A DNA stretch of 11,853 bases, from the NCBI GenBank assembly GCA_947628025.1, contig CANQYH010000077.1:1-11853 (forward strand), written 5' to 3'. The position numbers and the translations under genes were made by a program. Numbering within the stretch: position 1 is the first letter of the stretch; each line of letters begins with the position of its first letter. The notes below the pieces were generated by a model, which was given only the letters and a program-made list of their open reading frames with translations, ran no database searches and had not been told where the DNA came from. Of the stretch, positions 6,053 through 11,853 are shown piece after piece. Origin of the DNA: an uncultured Lachnospiraceae bacterium. GTDB taxonomy: Bacteria; Bacillota; Clostridia; Lachnospirales; Lachnospiraceae.

Positions 6053-6217
6053 CTTATCGTCCTGTATCTCAAAACAATTCCCAATAATTCCTGAAAAAAT
6101 ATCCCACCGCGCGAACCGGTTCGGTCCCTCCCGGATGTCTTTCTTTCCGCAGAGCCGCACGAACCGCCCCGATCATCTTCCTTTCCGCAGCTCTGCCCGC
6201 GCCGGCGTCCCAGAACG

Positions 6218-8122
6218 TCACGCTTCCGCCATCTGTCCCGCCATCCCCGCCGGGATCTCCGCATCTTTCGGCTCCTCCGCACGGCGGTTTGCCCGGATCC
6301 GGCGGAAGATCTCCATAAATTCTTTGCCGGTGATGGTCTCTTTCTCGATCAAAAACTCTGCGATCTGGTCCATCGCGTCCCGATTTTCTTTCAGGAGCCG
6401 TTTCGCCTCCGCATAGGCGTCTTTCAGCATCCGCATCACTTCCTGGTCGATCTCGGCCGCCGTCGCCTCGCCGCAGTTCAGCACCGTCCGGCCGCTCAGA
6501 TACTGATCCTCCTGGGTCGCCAGTCCGATCAGACCGAATTTTTCCGACATACCGTACTGGGTCACCATGGCTCTAGCAATATTGGTAGCTTTCTCGATGT
6601 CATTGGCGGCGCCTGTCGTCACCGTATCGAAGACCAGTTCCTCGGCGGCCCGGCCAGCCAGACTGACCACCAGCATGGCCCTCAGCTCTTTCTCCGAATT
6701 TAAGAATTTCTCCTCTTCCGGCACCTGCATCACGTATCCCAGCGCGCCCATGGTGCGGGGAACGATCGTGATCTTCTGCACCGGCTCGGCGTCTTTCTGC
6801 AGGGCGCTCAAAAGCGCGTGCCCCACTTCATGATAGGAAACGATCCGGCGCTCCTCCTTGCTCAGCACCCGGTCTTTCTTCTCCTTGCCGACCAGGACTA
6901 CCTCTACCGCCTCGAACAGGTCCTTCTGGCTCACCGCCTGCCTGCCGTTCTTCACCGCCAGGATCGCGGCCTCGTTGATCATATTCGCCAGATCGGAGCC
7001 CACGGCGCCGGAGGTCGCCAGCGCGATCGCATCCAGATCCACCGTCTCATCCAGCGCCACGTTCTTCGCATGGACTTTCAGAATGTTGACGCGCCCTTTC
7101 AGGTCCGGCTTGTCCACGATGATCCGCCGGTCGAAACGTCCCGGACGCAGCAGAGCCGGATCCAGGATCTCCGGACGGTTGGTCGCCGCCAGCACCAGCA
7201 GCCCTTTCGAGGAATCGAATCCGTCCATCTCGGACAGAAGCTGGTTCAGCGTCTGCTCCCGCTCGTCGTTGCCGCCCCCGAAACGGGAATCGCGGCTCTT
7301 GCCGATGGCGTCGACCTCGTCGATAAAGATGATGCAGGGGGCGTTGTCCTGGGCCTGCTTAAACAGATCGCGGACACGGGACGCGCCCACGCCCACGAAC
7401 ATTTCCACGAAATCCGAACCAGACAGAGAATAAAACGGCACATGGGCCTCCCCGGCCACCGCTTTCGCAAGCAAGGTCTTGCCGGTACCGGGCGGTCCCA
7501 CCAGCAGCGCGCCCTTGGGCAGCTTCGCGCCGATATGGGTATAGCGGCCCGGATTGTGGAGGAAATCCACGATCTCCACCAGAGACTCTTTCGCCTCATC
7601 CTGACCGGCCACGTCCATAAACGTAACGCCGGTCTCTTTCTGCATATACATCTTGGCCGTGCTCTTGCCCACGCCCATGACGCCGCCGCCCATCCGGCGC
7701 ATCATCATATTCATAAGGAAGATCAAAGCGCCGAACATCAGGATCGTGCTGACGATGCTCCACAGCGCCGTATTCTGCTCGATCTGCTCATAATCCGCGA
7801 CGCCGGCGCTCTCCAGCCGCAGGATCAGCTGGTCGCCGCTTTCGATGCGGACCGTCGAGTAGGTCAGCGCCAGATTGGGCATGGCCCGCTCGCTCTTCAG
7901 CGTAAAGTAAATGCTGCTGCCCTCGATCGTGACGCTCTCCACCTGCCCCGCTTCCAGGCAGTCCAGAAATTCGCTGTACGGCACCGTCGTCTGCCGGTTC
8001 ATAAAACTGCTCATCATCATGACGACCATCAGCGTGATCAGGCCGGCCGTCAGTATGATCCCGAATATCTGGTTATAATTCGGTCCCTTTCCCTGTTGAT
8101 TATTTGGTCCTCTATCATTCAT
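6218..8122 (-). CDS. ftsH: ATP-dependent zinc metalloprotease FtsH
   Basis: This 634-residue membrane AAA+ protease unfolds and degrades misfolded membrane proteins and short-lived cytoplasmic regulators. Transmembrane segments are at about 20-41 and 119-141, with an extracytoplasmic domain of about 75 residues between. The AAA module shows Walker A GPPGTGKT (209-216), pore motif FVG (242-244), Walker B IIFIDE (264-269) and arginine fingers in DPALLRPGRF (Arg326, Arg329). The protease has HEVGH (431-435) in place of the common HEAGH, and the third zinc ligand is Asp508. The usual GFTGADL after the SRH is GAVGSDL here, and the C-terminal tail after about 610 is short, which suggests a clostridial paralogue branch rather than the best-known type. 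The ATG at 8122 follows GGGAGA at about 8-nt spacing. It is transcribed away from pyrG, from a promoter at 8334-8362. Confidence 0.96.
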   Translation of the reverse strand: MNDRGPNNQQGKGPNYNQIFGIILTAGLITLMVVMMMSSFMNRQTTVPYSEFLDCLEAGQVESVTIEGSSIYFTLKSERAMPNLALTYSTVRIESGDQLILRLESAGVADYEQIEQNTALWSIVSTILMFGALIFLMNMMMRRMGGGVMGVGKSTAKMYMQKETGVTFMDVAGQDEAKESLVEIVDFLHNPGRYTHIGAKLPKGALLVGPPGTGKTLLAKAVAGEAHVPFYSLSGSDFVEMFVGVGASRVRDLFKQAQDNAPCIIFIDEVDAIGKSRDSRFGGGNDEREQTLNQLLSEMDGFDSSKGLLVLAATNRPEILDPALLRPGRFDRRIIVDKPDLKGRVNILKVHAKNVALDETVDLDAIALATSGAVGSDLANMINEAAILAVKNGRQAVSQKDLFEAVEVVLVGKEKKDRVLSKEERRIVSYHEVGHALLSALQKDAEPVQKITIVPRTMGALGYVMQVPEEEKFLNSEKELRAMLVVSLAGRAAEELVFDTVTTGAANDIEKATNIARAMVTQYGMSEKFGLIGLATQEDQYLSGRTVLNCGEATAAEIDQEVMRMLKDAYAEAKRLLKENRDAMDQIAEFLIEKETITGKEFMEIFRRIRANRRAEEPKDAEIPAGMAGQMAEA

Positions 8123-8327
8123 AACTTAATTCTCCCACCCTATCGTCTGTTCCTCCGTCCCGTGCCGCGGCTGTCCTCCGCTTTGCAGGCCGCGCTTTTA
8201 CATTGCGGCCCCGCGCTCATTCCTCCCGCACCGGACGCTCTTCAACCTAACCGTTCGTTCCCTCGTTTTCGTAAAAATCGTATACATGCAATAGCCTCAT
8301 CTTATGCGTACGCATAAAATCACGCTA
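8123..8327 (-). other. ~200-nt leader of ftsH, with a possible 29-codon leader ORF
   Basis: The predicted ftsH start site is near 8327, so the message has a long GC-rich leader. It contains the 16-bp palindrome at 8302-8317. A short frame from the ATG at 8287 to a TAA at 8198 would encode 29 residues starting MYTIFTKTRERTVRL, with a GAGG about 8 nt upstream. It is rich in Arg and Thr. Nothing proves it is translated. Confidence 0.35.
8302..8317. promoter_or_regulatory. perfect 16-bp palindrome, candidate ftsH operator
   Basis: TTATGCGTACGCATAA reads the same on both strands. It lies about 10 to 26 nt downstream of the predicted ftsH start site, where a bound protein would block elongation or clearance. 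It does not resemble CIRCE (HrcA) or the CtsR heptad repeats that control other stress proteases. Confidence 0.65.
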
Positions 8328-8333
8328 TATTCC

Positions 8334-8362
8334 ATTATAAATTCAGTTTCCCCATAAATCAA
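8334..8362 (-). promoter_or_regulatory. ftsH promoter
   Basis: On the minus strand TTGATT (8357-8362) is followed after 17 nt by a perfect TATAAT (8334-8339). It is of the housekeeping type. The start would be near 8327. Confidence 0.8.
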
Positions 8363-8439
8363 GAACAGAGACTATAAAAATACTATTAAAAACGAAAAAA
8401 AATCCCAAAAATATATAGATTTTACAGCGGGAATTGTAG

Positions 8440-8445
8440 TATAAT
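8440..8445 (+). promoter_or_regulatory. -10 box of the pyrG promoter
   Basis: A perfect TATAAT on the plus strand, 90 nt before the pyrG ATG, is followed by GTGGGCG. No good -35 box is found at 16-18 nt; the best is TAGATT at 18 nt. The upstream AT-rich stretch (8370-8425) with A-runs could act as an UP element. Confidence 0.6.
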
Positions 8446-8475
8446 GTGGGCGTTGTTTTTTTATTTTGGGAATGG

Positions 8476-8504
8476 CGCGGGCAGGCCGGATCACGCGGCC
8501 CGCG
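8476..8504 (+). other. GC hairpin in the pyrG leader
   Basis: CGCGGGC (8476-8482) pairs with GCCCGCG (8498-8504) around a 15-nt loop. No T-run follows, so it is not a terminator as it stands. A role in pyrG leader control is possible but unsupported. Confidence 0.4.
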
Positions 8505-8534
8505 GTCTCACACATATCATGGGAGGTTCCGATC

Positions 8535-10145
8535 ATGCCAGTAAAATATGTATTTGTCACCGGGGGCGTCGTCTCCGGACTGGGGAAAGGCATCACCGCC
8601 GCGTCCTTAGGCCGTCTCTTAAAGGCCCGCGGCTATAAAGTCACCATGCAGAAGCTCGACCCTTACATCAACATCGACCCAGGCACTATGAACCCCGTAC
8701 AGCACGGCGAGGTCTTCGTCACCGACGACGGCGCCGAAACCGACCTCGATCTCGGCCACTACGAGCGGTTCATTGATGAAAGTCTCACCAAAAATTCCAA
8801 CGTTACGACCGGAAAAGTCTACTGGAGCGTCTTGCACAAGGAACGCCGCGGCGATTACGGCGGCGGCACCGTCCAGGTTATCCCCCACATCACCAACGAA
8901 ATAAAGAGCCGTTTCTACCGCAATTTTTCCACTGCGGCTACGGAGATTGCGATCATCGAGGTCGGCGGCACCGTCGGCGATATCGAGAGTCAGCCGTTCC
9001 TCGAGGCCATCCGTCAATTTATGCGGGAAGTAGGGCCGCATAACGCGATGCTGATCCATGTGACCCTGGTGCCCTATCTGAAAGCCTCCGGTGAGCTGAA
9101 GACCAAGCCCACCCAGGCCAGCGTCAAGGATCTCCAGGGAATGGGCATCCAGCCGGATATCATTATGTGCCGCACCGAGCATCCCTTAGACGACGGTATC
9201 CGCTCCAAGATCGCCCTGTTCTGCAATGTGCCCAAGACCCATGTGCTCCAGAACCTGGATGTAGAGGTACTCTACGAAGTCCCGCTGGTCATGGAAGACG
9301 AGCATCTGGCGGAGGTGGCCTGCGAATGTCTGGCGCTCCCCTGTCCGCCTCCCGACCTGGAGGACTGGCGCACCATGATCCACGCCTGGAAAAATCCCCA
9401 GAAAGAAGTGACCGTGGCCCTGGTCGGCAAATACATCCAGCTCCACGACGCCTACATCTCCGTCGTGGAAGCCTTGAAACACGGCGGCGTGGCCAATCAC
9501 ACCCAGGTCCATATCAAATGGATCGACTCAGAAAAGGTCACGCCTGAAAATGTGGACGAACTGCTGGGGGACGTGAGCGGCATCCTGGTGCCCGGCGGCT
9601 TCGGCGACCGCGGCATCGATGGCAAGATCTACGCCATCCGCTACGCCCGCGAGCGCCGAGTCCCGTTCCTTGGCCTCTGCCTGGGACTGCAGCTGGCTAT
9701 CGTCGAATTTGCCCGCAATGTCCTGGGACTGACCGACGCCCACAGCGTGGAACTGAACCCCTCCACCACCAACCCGGTGATCCATCTGATGCCGGAGCAG
9801 GACGGGATCGAGGATATCGGCGGCACCCTGCGCCTGGGCTCCTACCCCTGCGTGCTGAACGAACGCTCCAAGGCTTACGCCCTCTACGGCCAAAAACAGA
9901 TCGCCGAACGGCACCGCCACCGCTACGAGGTCAACAACGATTACCGCGCCGCCCTGACTGCCCACGGGATGCTCCTGTCTGGCATTTCCCCTGACGGACG
10001 CATCGTAGAAATGATCGAACTGCCGGACCATCCGTGGTTCATCGCCACCCAGGCCCACCCGGAACTCAAGTCCCGGCCCAACAAACCGCACCCGCTGTTC
10101 CGCGGATTTATCGAGGCGGCGCTGGAACACGAGGCCTCCAGGTGA
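8535..10145 (+). CDS. pyrG: CTP synthase
   Basis: The 536-residue enzyme makes CTP from UTP, ATP and glutamine, the last step of pyrimidine ribonucleotide synthesis. The synthetase domain starts MPVKYVFVTGGVVSGLGKGI with the P-loop at 14-19, and holds QKLDPYINIDPGTMNP (39-54) and EVGGTVGDIES (142-152). The class I glutamine amidotransferase domain begins near 290 and has GGFGDRG (354-360), the nucleophile Cys382 in GLCLGLQ, and His508/Glu510 in QAHPE. Length fits the family (about 535-550). The frame is open upstream to 8466, but the ATG at 8535 is chosen because it gives the conserved MPVKYVFVTGG start and has GGGAGG at 8521-8526 with 8-nt spacing. It is transcribed divergently from ftsH. 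No clear terminator follows; an insertion-sequence remnant lies directly downstream. Confidence 0.97.
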   Translation: MPVKYVFVTGGVVSGLGKGITAASLGRLLKARGYKVTMQKLDPYINIDPGTMNPVQHGEVFVTDDGAETDLDLGHYERFIDESLTKNSNVTTGKVYWSVLHKERRGDYGGGTVQVIPHITNEIKSRFYRNFSTAATEIAIIEVGGTVGDIESQPFLEAIRQFMREVGPHNAMLIHVTLVPYLKASGELKTKPTQASVKDLQGMGIQPDIIMCRTEHPLDDGIRSKIALFCNVPKTHVLQNLDVEVLYEVPLVMEDEHLAEVACECLALPCPPPDLEDWRTMIHAWKNPQKEVTVALVGKYIQLHDAYISVVEALKHGGVANHTQVHIKWIDSEKVTPENVDELLGDVSGILVPGGFGDRGIDGKIYAIRYARERRVPFLGLCLGLQLAIVEFARNVLGLTDAHSVELNPSTTNPVIHLMPEQDGIEDIGGTLRLGSYPCVLNERSKAYALYGQKQIAERHRHRYEVNNDYRAALTAHGMLLSGISPDGRIVEMIELPDHPWFIATQAHPELKSRPNKPHPLFRGFIEAALEHEASR

Positions 10146-10161
10146 CGGCTTGCCGGCAGTT

Positions 10162-10308
10162 TCATGAATCGAATATATAAAGTAAAGCTGCCGCATAGTC
10201 GGGGAGCAGTTCAAATCGCTTCGCAATGGCCTGCTGTGATGTCTGCCCGTTTAGATACTCCTGTACGGCATTGATCATGACATCAGGTTCAAACTTTATT
10301 CTTCTCAA
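10162..10308 (-). pseudogene. truncated IS transposase OrfA (IS3-type helix-turn-helix), 5' fragment
   Basis: From a TTG at 10308 the minus strand reads RRIKFEPDVMINAVQEYLNG and then QTSQQAIAKRFEL, the opening of the helix-turn-helix domain of IS3-family OrfA-like transposases ('AVxEYLxGxxSxxxIAKxF'). After about residue 33 the resemblance stops, and the frame ends at 10162 after 48 codons, where a full OrfA has around 90-100. GGAAAGGAG (10317-10325) gives a good ribosome binding site 8 nt before the TTG. The rest of the element, including the catalytic DDE part, is missing, so the element is dead. It sits just after pyrG, and its 5' end carries a long hairpin at 10314-10373. The family assignment rests on about 30 residues. 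Confidence 0.65.
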
Positions 10309-10313
10309 TAAAA

Positions 10314-10373
10314 ATGCTCCTTTCCAGGCAAACAAGCTTTTATTATTTCACTTGTCTACCTGAAAGGGAGCAT
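10314..10373. mobile_element. IS terminal region forming a long hairpin over the transposase RBS
   Basis: Arm 10314-10336 (ATGCTCCTTTCCAGG...ACAAG) pairs with 10351-10373 (CTTGT...CCTGAAAGGGAGCAT): about 20 base pairs with two single-base bulges and two mismatches around a 14-nt loop. Read leftward, the outer arm starts at what looks like the element end (TGCTCCC near 10372), and the inner arm contains the GGAG of the OrfA ribosome binding site. The interval 10374-10409 holds only a T7 run (10398-10404) with a weak stem before it. Confidence 0.6.
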
Positions 10374-10409
10374 ATCATCCCCGGACCACCGCGGCTGTTT
10401 TTTTATTCT

Positions 10410-11513
10410 TTAGTCCCCGTTCTGGCTGGCCCAGATCACCTCCGCCAGCATTTCCGCCGTCATCCCGACCTGCGCGGCCTTTTTCTCCTCCGCGAACCGT
10501 TCCGCCCGCGGCACGTCGCAGGGCGTTCGCTCCAGCACCGCCTCCGCCAGCCGCCGGTACGCCTCCCGCGCGTCTTTCGCCAGGACCCGCTTCATCTCGG
10601 CAGCGATCATTCCGGCCACCGCCTGGCCACCGCAGACATTGGTGTGGGTGTAATCGCCAGGCACGAACAATGGTTTCGAAGCCTCCCGGCCATGCTCCAG
10701 GAGATAGCGCATACTCACGCCGTGGAGATCCAGCACCGGCACGTCCGCCTCCCGTCCCAGATCCGCGCAGGCCGCCGCATTGGCCTCCAACAGATCGTTA
10801 TAACCGCCGCCCTCGTGCCAGGTATTCCGGCAAAGCGGCGTCACCAGCACCGGATATACTCCGGCCACGCGGGCTTCTTCGATGTACCGGGCCAGATTGT
10901 CCCGGTAGCCCTCCCAGGCCCGCAGATGCTTGAGTTTCTGATCATTGTGCCCGAACTGGAACAGCATGTAATCTCCGACTTTCCGGCAGCTCTCGACGAT
11001 GCTGTAATATCCTTTCTCCCGGAACGTTTCCGTCGTCAGCCCGGAATACGCGTGATTCGCCACGGCGATCCCCGGCCCCATGTAATAAGGAAGCATCTGT
11101 CCCCAGCCCGCATAACTGGTTTCCGGCTCATAAGGACGGCTGACCATCTGGTCCGTGACCGTGGAATCCCCGGCCAGATGCACCACGGGACAGGAGACCT
11201 TTTCCGCGGAAATGCCGCTGATGCAGGGTCTATCCGCCAGCACCGTCACATCGATCGTCCGGTCCTCCACGATCTGCGCCTCCCCATGGGGGATCACGTC
11301 GCAGACCTCGATCCACATCGGGAACCGGTAGCTTTTTCCCGCTTCCAGACATTCCGCCGCCGCGTACAGCCGCCGGTTTCGCCCAAAGATCCGCACGCCG
11401 TGCATATCCTGCTCCGGCTCGACCGTCAGCGTCACCCGGTACTGCCCCTCACTCGGTACGCGGAGCACCGCGCGAAGTTCCTTTTCCTCCAAAAACGTTT
11501 TCTCAAACTCCAT
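10410..11513 (-). CDS. rhamnogalacturonan acetylesterase-like SGNH/GDSL hydrolase
   Basis: The 367-residue protein has a beta-rich N-terminal domain (about 1-105) and a C-terminal SGNH hydrolase domain. All four blocks are present: HLAGDSTVTD (nucleophile Ser117), Gly158 in NHAYSGL, FGHND with Asn190, and DYTHTN with catalytic Asp287 and His290. The GDST/GHND/DxTHxN set and the GWGQMLP phrase match rhamnogalacturonan acetylesterases (YesT/RhgT relatives, CE12), which remove acetyl groups from pectin rhamnogalacturonan. No signal peptide is seen, so it probably acts in the cytoplasm on imported oligosaccharides. The frame is open upstream, but the ATG at 11513 is preferred because AGGAGG (11525-11530) lies 11 nt before it. 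A good promoter (11602-11630) lies within the end of the LysR gene just upstream. Acetylated xylan or other glycans remain possible substrates. Confidence 0.88.
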   Translation of the reverse strand: MEFEKTFLEEKELRAVLRVPSEGQYRVTLTVEPEQDMHGVRIFGRNRRLYAAAECLEAGKSYRFPMWIEVCDVIPHGEAQIVEDRTIDVTVLADRPCISGISAEKVSCPVVHLAGDSTVTDQMVSRPYEPETSYAGWGQMLPYYMGPGIAVANHAYSGLTTETFREKGYYSIVESCRKVGDYMLFQFGHNDQKLKHLRAWEGYRDNLARYIEEARVAGVYPVLVTPLCRNTWHEGGGYNDLLEANAAACADLGREADVPVLDLHGVSMRYLLEHGREASKPLFVPGDYTHTNVCGGQAVAGMIAAEMKRVLAKDAREAYRRLAEAVLERTPCDVPRAERFAEEKKAAQVGMTAEMLAEVIWASQNGD

Positions 11514-11601
11514 GGATCCTTTTCCTCCTCTCATCGTCGCCGTGACCCGGCCTCCCCTTAACACAAGGCCCTACAACCAAATCCCCACTTTTCGAACTAT
11601 A

Positions 11602-11630
11602 ATCATACTACAACCCCTCCGGGATTTCAA
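11602..11630 (-). promoter_or_regulatory. promoter of the acetylesterase gene, inside the LysR gene's end
   Basis: On the minus strand TTGAAA (11625-11630) is followed after 17 nt by TATGAT (11602-11607), each one base from consensus. The -35 box and spacer lie within the last codons of the LysR-type gene. Transcription would start near 11595, leaving a leader of about 80 nt. Confidence 0.7.
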
Positions 11631-11853
11631 TAGGCCGCGTTTCCTGTGGCGATCTCTCTTTCATCCGCTCCAGCAGCCGCTGCGCGATCGGCGTGAACAC
11701 CTGGTATTTCTTCCAGATCAGGTACATCCTGGATTCCAGCCTCGGGTACAGCGGCCGGAACACAAGCCCGCTGCCCGGACGTGTGTCGATCAGCCGGTCA
11801 AAAGTCAGAAGATATCCCAGCCCCTCCCGCACAAACAGAGAGGCGTTATAGGA
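11608..11853 (-). CDS. LysR family transcriptional regulator (3' end only)
   Basis: Only the last 81 codons are present; the gene enters from beyond 11853. The peptide runs SYNASLFVREGLGYLLTFDR, then GSGLVFRPLYPRLESRMYLI and WKKYQVFTPIAQRLLERMKE, ending in a short charged tail. The 'A-x-x-V-x-x-GLGY-x-L' strand-helix, 'L-x-FRPL-x-P-x-L' strand and 'WKK' helix pattern are typical of the end of the LysR substrate-binding domain. The DNA-binding domain is outside the window. It lies 94 bp upstream of the acetylesterase start on the same strand, so it may regulate that gene, though LysR regulators more often control divergent neighbours. Confidence 0.85.
   Translation of the reverse strand, partial: SYNASLFVREGLGYLLTFDRLIDTRPGSGLVFRPLYPRLESRMYLIWKKYQVFTPIAQRLLERMKERSPQETRPIEIPEGL

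Noticed and set aside
6112..6123. 12-bp palindrome CGAACCGGTTCG downstream of ftsH
   Set aside because: Palindromes of this length are expected a few times by chance in a window this size, and it has no promoter context.
6818..8317. A 499-codon open frame on the plus strand opposite ftsH
   Set aside because: The ftsH frame has every catalytic motif. The antisense product is an Arg/His/Gln-rich shadow with no domain.
8446..8504. CTP-sensed control of pyrG by repeated G addition at a GGGC start, as known in Bacillus subtilis
   Set aside because: A GGGC follows the -10 box, but it begins only 3 nt after it, which is too close for the start site. The leader hairpin also has no T-run and so is not a terminator.
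10381..10404. Rho-independent terminator for pyrG at the T7 run
   Set aside because: The bases before the T-run form at best a five-pair stem with a mismatch, and it lies about 250 nt after the pyrG stop beyond the IS remnant.
10314..11561. A 415-codon open frame on the plus strand opposite the acetylesterase
   Set aside because: The minus-strand SGNH motifs are complete. The plus frame has no recognisable features and starts inside the IS hairpin.

Overview
The window looks like a chromosomal segment of a moderately GC-rich Firmicute, most likely a clostridial gut bacterium of the Lachnospiraceae type. The reasons are strong AGGAGG-type ribosome binding sites, a Gram-positive style lipoprotein binding protein (lipobox LTAC), near-consensus sigma-A promoters, and protein families typical of that group. 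This placement is inference from style and not from a search. Both ends are cut inside genes.

Layout. (1) 1-176, minus: start of a flavin reductase-like gene, behind a near-consensus promoter flanked by two matching 13-bp palindromes (a TetR-style double operator). (2) 341-1272, minus: an operon of three very small genes joined by two 8-nt overlaps, with its own promoter and terminator. The last gene is a DUF4160 protein. The block is visibly poorer in GC (about 45% on a sampled line, against about 60% in the transporter genes), so it is probably accessory DNA. (3) 1250-1693: no convincing gene. It ends in four degenerate ~32-bp tandem repeats, each carrying a -35-like box. (4) 1683-5734, plus: an amino-acid type ABC importer (binding lipoprotein, permease, ATPase) followed by an M20/AbgB-like amidohydrolase. 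Together they suggest uptake and cytoplasmic cleavage of an amidated or N-acylated amino acid. A perfect inverted repeat lies in the leader, and a strong GC hairpin separates the binding protein from the permease. (5) 5721-6052: a ~137-bp tandem duplication that copies the last codons of the amidohydrolase, then a long hairpin that probably terminates ftsH. (6) 6218-8122, minus: ftsH, with a promoter and a perfect 16-bp palindrome in its leader. (7) 8535-10145, plus: pyrG, CTP synthase. (8) 10162-10373, minus: the 5' end of a decayed insertion sequence, with a terminal hairpin that would mask the transposase ribosome binding site. (9) 10410-11513, minus: a rhamnogalacturonan-acetylesterase-like SGNH hydrolase, preceded by (10) the 3' end of a LysR-type regulator that runs off the window.

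The core genes (ftsH, pyrG) are ordinary. The parts most likely to hide undescribed biology are the overlapping three-gene small-protein cassette, the three palindromic operator systems whose regulators are not visible, and the transporter-amidohydrolase unit.
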